Source: Brugia malayi
Taxonomy: Eukaryota; Nematoda; Chromadorea; Rhabditida; Onchocercidae
Reading direction: 5' to 3'
Assembly: GCF_000002995.4 (NCBI RefSeq)
Contig: NW_025062476.1
Span: forward strand, 13,325,001 to 13,389,000
Length of the DNA stretch: 64,000 nt
Part shown: positions 61,601-64,000 of the stretch, one piece after another
Numbering within the stretch: the first letter of the stretch is position 1
How the letters are laid out: every line of letters begins with the position of its first letter
Notes under the pieces: model-generated
Databases searched by the model: none
Seen by the model: only the letters and a program-made list of their open reading frames with translations
Told to the model about the DNA's origin: nothing
Position numbers and translations under genes: made by a program

Positions 61601-64000
61601 CATGCATATTATTTTTTAATACATTCAATGAATATTTATATTTTTACCAGTTATTGTTAAATTTTAAAACAATTATTAAAATATAAATTATCAATTATTA
61701 CCAATTCATATTTGTCATCAATTATGATATCATTTAACATTTCTGATTATTATTAATATCGTCTAAAATTTATTTACATTATTTAAAATTTTTGATTATT
61801 AATTTCTAATGCTTATTCAATGATTATTTAAATTATCAATTATCATTAAAATTTAAAAGAATCATTAAATTATTAATAATAAATCACTTTATCAGTTAAG
61901 TTAATTATATCAGTTATCAAGTTAACTGGATGTAAGTTAGTCGATCATATCAGTTATCAATTTTTTATCATTAATGTGCAGCAAGCAAGCAATTGAAAAT
62001 ATTAGTCTAATTAATAAAATATTAAATAGAATAATAATATTACTATTAATAAATAATTAATAAAAAATTAACATTTTAGGACAAAAAATAAATCAAAAAT
62101 GGATTTAATAGATTTATGATTGTTTCAATTATCAATTATCACTAAAAATTATCAATTCAGAAGGAAAACTAACGGAAAAAGATAATAAAAATGCTGAAAT
62201 TCATTAACGTTTATACATTACAAATTTAAAAAAGCATAAAATATTTAATTTTAATATAAAAAAAAGCAAAAAAAAATTAGAAAAAATTAATTTGTTAAAA
62301 AAAAGAATTTAATAAGAAATAATTTGATTGATTTTATGGTCAAATATCATTTTTTTTTTGCTCTTCCATCTGTCTCTAACATTTTGTTCCGTACGAATTT
62401 TTATTATCAATTAATTAACTTTTAATTAAGCAATTTTTTTTTTAAATTTTAATTAAGTTATTTTTTTTTTTTTGATTAATTAGCGCAAAATTTTATTACT
62501 TAAAATTTGTTTGATTACCTTTTTCCAAATAAATGAATTGTAAAATTAAATGCTATTTGACGTGGTATATATCCATTTGGTATAAGTAATATTGATGTAT
62601 CCATATGGCCACCATAGTTATTCTAAAATACTTTAAATAAAATATAATTGAAAATAATAATTAAAATTATCCTAATTAAATTAATCAATTCAAATTACAT
62701 TAATAGATTCATCAAATTATTTCATTTTTTTTTTAAAAAAATCATTAATTGTTACCATAAATTTAAAATAAAAACAAAGTTTTCATTTTTTTTTTTTTTT
62801 TTTTTAAATTATTCCATGCTAATCTATTATCAATAAAATAAATATTATCAATAAAATATCATTATTATCAATAAAATATAATCAATAGAATATAAGTATT
62901 ATCAGAAATCAATAAATAAAATATTATCAATGAAATAAATATTTTCTTTCTTACTAGTAGGAATTTTATTAATGTTAAAAAAAAAAATCTAAATTAATAA
63001 ATTCTATATTAAAATAATTTTAATAATTTTCGTAATATTTTAACAAAATGAAAAAAAAAAACAAAAACAAAAAAGAACGGAAAAGAAATTTTCAAAATAT
63101 ATTTGAATTTTTTTTTAAAATTTTTGTAAAAAAAAAAAAAAAAAAGAGAGAAATAGTTAAATTTAAATTAGGAAATTTTCAAAATATATTTGAATCTTTT
63201 TTTAAAATTTTTGCAAAAAAAAAAAAAAATAGTAAAATTTAAATTGAAAAATTACTTACCACTTTATCAAAGTATCCTAATTCAGAGTAACGTGAAAAAC
63301 GACTTAAGTCTAAATTATAACGTTTTGGAATGTGAAATCTTTTTAATATATATTGCAAATTACGTATTCCTGGATTAGTTGAACGTTGTTTAGTATTTAA
63401 ATATGACCAAATATATGATCCAACTGTAATGAGAAAAAATATTTTATTAAAATTTAAAATTTAATTTTTTTTAAATTTGTTTTTTTTTAAATTTAATTTT
63501 TTTTAAATTTTTTTTTAAAATTTAATTTTTTCTAAATTTTTTAAATTTTTTTTTTAAATTTGATAAATTGATAAGATGTAAAAACAAAAAGAAAGTAATA
63601 TTATAATGCATATTAATATCATAATCGAAATAAACATATTAATAAAGTTATTAACATTTATTTTAAGTATGAATAAATATATGATTTAATTAATTATTTA
63701 ATTGATTAATTGAAAATAATTAGTAATTATACTTTAATATACGCATATGTTACTTTATGTGAAAAATTTTGTTAAAATTAAAAATTTATATGTTAAAATT
63801 TTATTATTATTAATTATGTACATAGGTTACAAATGAAAAGTATTAACAAAAAAGTTATAATAAATAATTGATAATTCTGTTGAAATTAAAATTTTTATAA
63901 ATTTTTATTATTTACAAAATAATTTTCTTTTTTTCTTTCTTTTGTTTTAAACTTTAAAATTTAGTAAATTTTAAATTTATCTAACCTTGATTAATAGTTT
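26660..64000 (-). CDS. apolipophorin-type large lipid transfer protein (5' partial)
   Basis: A secreted lipoprotein scaffold of the vitellogenin/apoB/apolipophorin superfamily. I traced 51 whole exons plus a 15-nt partial exon at 63986-64000 (TINQ, leading into VGSYIWSYL). They give about 2,580 residues, and the missing N-terminal ~500 fit a total above 3,000, as in insect apolipophorin. Domains in order are the end of vitellogenin N (63423-60478), DUF1081-like (58905-58706), a Cys pair and long beta-rich lipid-binding region (57704-35040), VWD (34645-33605), a C8-like Cys region (32984-32037), a VWA-like segment (31076-29032), and a CxCx-rich tail ending DPQFLDLFI. Introns are 60-1,830 bp, AT-rich, many with minisatellites. 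All junctions but one (44825/44693) close in phase with GT-AG sites. No furin site could be assigned with confidence. Caenorhabditis relies on vitellogenins and is generally described as lacking such a protein, so family identity rests on domain order. Confidence 0.92.
29437..34645 (-). other. VWD, C8-like and VWA-like region of lipid transfer protein
   Basis: Exons 34437-34645 and 33605-33874 encode the VWD domain: RFVSFDGRVFAFHHARCEYLL ... GRMHGRSNGLLGLNDNEP. Exons 32844-32984 and 32037-32163 follow with WAINGECG and spaced cysteines ending LPHEC. Exons 30920-31076, 30007-30213 and 29437-29527 give the VWA-like segment: DHDIIFVVEERKC, then RFGWIGFGGEGVHHEP, then AKSIVLVICKKC. The same order is known from insect and crustacean apolipophorins. 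Confidence 0.85.
30235..30665. repeat. ~60-bp AAAGAAACTG..CATTTATTTATTTGTTG minisatellite
   Basis: Roughly seven imperfect copies of a unit with AAGAAACTGTAATCATTTATT followed by TTTGTTGTTGAATATTTAA, in the intron between exons 30920-31076 and 30007-30213. Confidence 0.8.
35165..35665. repeat. 77-bp array carrying a splice acceptor and exon start
   Basis: Seven copies with a constant 77-bp period (GACCAGATG at 35174, 35251, 35328, 35405, 35482, 35559, 35636). The first copy contains the real start of exon 35040-35189. Each further copy, in the upstream intron, repeats the TTTCAG acceptor and about 27 nt of that exon. Diverged older copies continue to about 36000. Confidence 0.95.
38530..38872. 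repeat. A-run / AATTTACAA tandem repeat
   Basis: Five or six imperfect copies of ATTTCAATAATTTACAAAA followed by an A run and AGAAAGAATAATTAATTT, immediately left of the 18S-like fragment in the same intron. Confidence 0.8.
38876..39072 (+). pseudogene. decayed 18S rRNA 3'-region fragment in intron
   Basis: Reads in order along eukaryotic small-subunit rRNA: CGAAAG.TATT..TAACCC, TTGAAAATCCATCGT, GAATTGCAATTATTT, CTTGAACGAGAAATTTCTAG, TAAGTGT, ATCAGCTCACGT, ATTACGTCTCTACCCTTTGT, ACATACCG. The last two correspond to the conserved TTACGTCCCTGCCCTTTGTACACACCGCCC stretch before helix 45, with mostly G-to-A and C-to-T changes, and the end (from about 39018) loses alignment. It lies antisense in the 1,577-bp intron 38526-40102 of the lipid transfer gene. 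It is too short and mutated to be functional rRNA. A bacterial 16S origin does not fit, because the internal stretch matches the eukaryotic form. Confidence 0.85.
39545..40085. repeat. 77/78-bp tandem array
   Basis: Seven copies; GACAAG recurs at 39595, 39673, 39751, 39829, 39906, 39983 and 40060, so four copies are 78 bp and later ones lost one base (ATAGTTGAATTCC to ATAGTTAATTCC). It ends just before the donor of exon 40103-40263 and contains no exon sequence. The 97-codon open frame through it is a by-product. Confidence 0.95.
43040..43732. repeat. 48-bp tandem array
   Basis: Thirteen full copies with GGTTTG recurring every 47-48 bp from 43105 to 43679, unit TTTTAAAATATTTATTCAATT plus AATAAATTTATATAAGTAAATGG. 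It abuts the donor of exon 43737-43903; the copy next to the exon is diverged. Confidence 0.95.
44942..45460. repeat. 64-bp array carrying a splice acceptor and exon start
   Basis: CCGTAAG recurs at 44958, 45022 and 45086, then in degenerate copies to about 45460. The left copy includes the start of exon 44825-44965. Intronic copies keep the minus-strand TTTTAG acceptor and about 24 nt of exon (ACTTACGGAATTGAAAATGA). Within each unit a second half-copy ending in AATAG is also seen. Confidence 0.92.
46560..46795. repeat. ~28-35-bp TTTAATTAAAATAACCTCATTA repeat
   Basis: Eight or so imperfect copies of AATTTAATTAAAATAA plus CTCATTAATA in the intron between exons 47413-47541 and 46216-46332. Confidence 0.75.
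47655..47962. repeat. ~140-160-bp duplication spanning a donor site
   Basis: The segment beginning ATTACATTATCGTGATCTACA (about 47815-47835) and running through TTTATATGTAAATAAAACTAA repeats an earlier segment (about 47675-47810). The AATGAATTAAAATTACATTA flank, which includes the donor and last six bases of exon 47957-48139, is found at both 47802 and 47941. Confidence 0.8.
48310..48540. repeat. ~120-bp direct duplication
   Basis: Two copies of TATATATATCAAATAT.ATTTAATTCGAATTTAATAATTGAATAATT, about 48311-48420 and 48425-48540, intronic. Confidence 0.85.
50230..50470. repeat. AATAAACA-type short tandem repeat block
   Basis: Interrupted AATAAACAGAATAAATAAGCAAAAA units next to the acceptor of exon 50090-50215. 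Hydrophobic open frames on the minus strand (F/L/I/C/Y-rich) come from this repeat. Confidence 0.85.
53830..54197. repeat. 43-bp array of GT...AG mini-intron-like units
   Basis: GATCACA recurs at 53836, 53882, 53923, 53966, 54009, 54052, 54095, 54138 and 54181. The first is inside exon 53708-53848; the rest are in the upstream intron. On the minus strand each regular unit starts GTAAGATGTGATCAAG and ends ATATAAGTTAG, so unit boundaries are TTAG|GTAAGA. About 35 nt of each unit corresponds to the real acceptor and exon start (TTAG|GTAAAATGTGATCAA). Confidence 0.95.
55310..55468. repeat. ~77-bp direct duplication
   Basis: Two near-identical copies of CAAAATGAAATTGAATTAGTT through AATCTTTAATATTTTCCTTTT, about 55311-55385 and 55394-55466, intronic. 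Confidence 0.9.
55885..56315. repeat. ACAAATAAACAAAC-type repeat block
   Basis: About 430 bp of interrupted AAAC/AAAT tetranucleotides with longer shared blocks such as AACATAACAAATAAAC. It borders the donor of exon 56334-56576. Minus-strand frames rich in Cys, Leu, Ile and Phe (up to 234 codons when fused to the real exon) are read-through of this repeat. Confidence 0.9.
57250..57525. repeat. 37-bp tandem array
   Basis: Seven copies of TTTATTAAAAACTAATTT plus AATTTAATAAAAAATTTAA, period 37 bp (57271, 57308, 57345 and on), in the intron upstream of exon 57145-57243. No exon sequence is included. Confidence 0.93.
58290..58565. repeat. 60-bp tandem array
   Basis: Four to five copies of TTTTTTTGGTTATTCGTGATAATAATTAATATCAAATCAATTATGA with a 60-bp period, mid-intron between exons 58706-58905 and 57569-57704. 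Confidence 0.92.
59630..61150. repeat. degenerate ~30-45-bp AATTAATATATTTAAAAT repeats
   Basis: Two blocks, about 59630-60075 (ATTAATATATTTAAAATCCAA with TAGTTCAAGTA) and about 60720-61145 (AATTTAAAATATGTAATATCA), flank exon 60478-60603. Copies are too diverged for a fixed period. Confidence 0.75.

Larger units (their letters stand above)
57569..64000 (-). other. lipid transfer protein vitellogenin-N end and DUF1081 exons
   Basis: Exons 63986-64000 (partial), 63260-63423, 62519-62622, 61195-61411, 60478-60603, 59330-59494, 58706-58905 and 57569-57704. Recognisable pieces are GSYIWSYLNTKQRS, then LLIPNGYIPRQIAFNFTIHL, then FGKSINILEIGARAEGLE (vitellogenin N open-sheet signature), PTLSGLSFQFLLN, and the DUF1081-like DIHPSISIARSGAIV ... 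LSFKIDIPHKEL. The 5' two-thirds of the vitellogenin N domain and any signal peptide lie beyond the window edge. Confidence 0.85.

Noticed and set aside
1..64000. tRNA genes, transposase or reverse transcriptase genes
   Set aside because: I looked for tRNA box A/B patterns and for transposase or RT motifs on both strands by eye and found none that held up; a tRNAscan or profile search would be needed to be certain.

Overview
The window is nuclear DNA from a very AT-rich animal, most likely a nematode. Three observations point that way. Two minus-strand genes start a few bases after a strong splice acceptor (TTTCAG) with no visible upstream exon, as expected for spliced-leader trans-splicing. 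Coding sequence is cut into many small exons of about 50-270 bp. The gene set and the 18S rRNA-like fragment look nematode; a spirurid or filarial-type worm is my best guess, with modest confidence. No bacterial, viral or plasmid gene was recognised.

Layout. 1-5346: gene-poor low-complexity DNA with a roughly 0.7 kb ATT/TAA tract. 5347-17378 (-): a SHPRH-type SNF2 ATPase and RING E3 ligase gene of about 33 exons and about 1,475 codons. 18208-19143 (-): an intronless RCCD1-like RCC1-repeat protein, possibly in an operon with SHPRH. 20352-22162 (+): NUDT9/ndx-9 ADP-ribose pyrophosphatase, five exons. 22831-25021 (+): an SRSF2/rsp-4 SR splicing factor, three exons, with a candidate frameshifting poison exon. 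25022-26659: convergent 3' intergenic DNA with a 56-base T run. 26660-64000 (-, running off the right edge): a giant apolipophorin-type large lipid transfer protein. Its 51 whole exons plus a 15-nt partial exon encode about 2,580 residues: the end of the vitellogenin N domain, DUF1081, a long lipid-binding region, a VWD domain, a VWA-like segment and a Cys-rich tail.

Exon boundaries were derived by hand from GT-AG sites and phase. Nearly all junctions close in frame; the exceptions are reported as findings.

The most unusual signal is in the introns. At four places the 3' splice acceptor and the first ~25-35 nt of the following exon have been tandemly copied back into the upstream intron, as arrays with units of 77, 64, 43 and 79 bp. 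In the 43-bp array every unit starts GTAAGA and ends TTAG, so it is a head-to-tail array of GT...AG mini-intron-like units. A decayed fragment of the 3' part of 18S rRNA also lies inside an intron of the lipid transfer protein gene. The genes do not form one pathway; they cover chromatin and DNA-damage ubiquitylation, ADP-ribose hydrolysis, pre-mRNA splicing and lipid transport.
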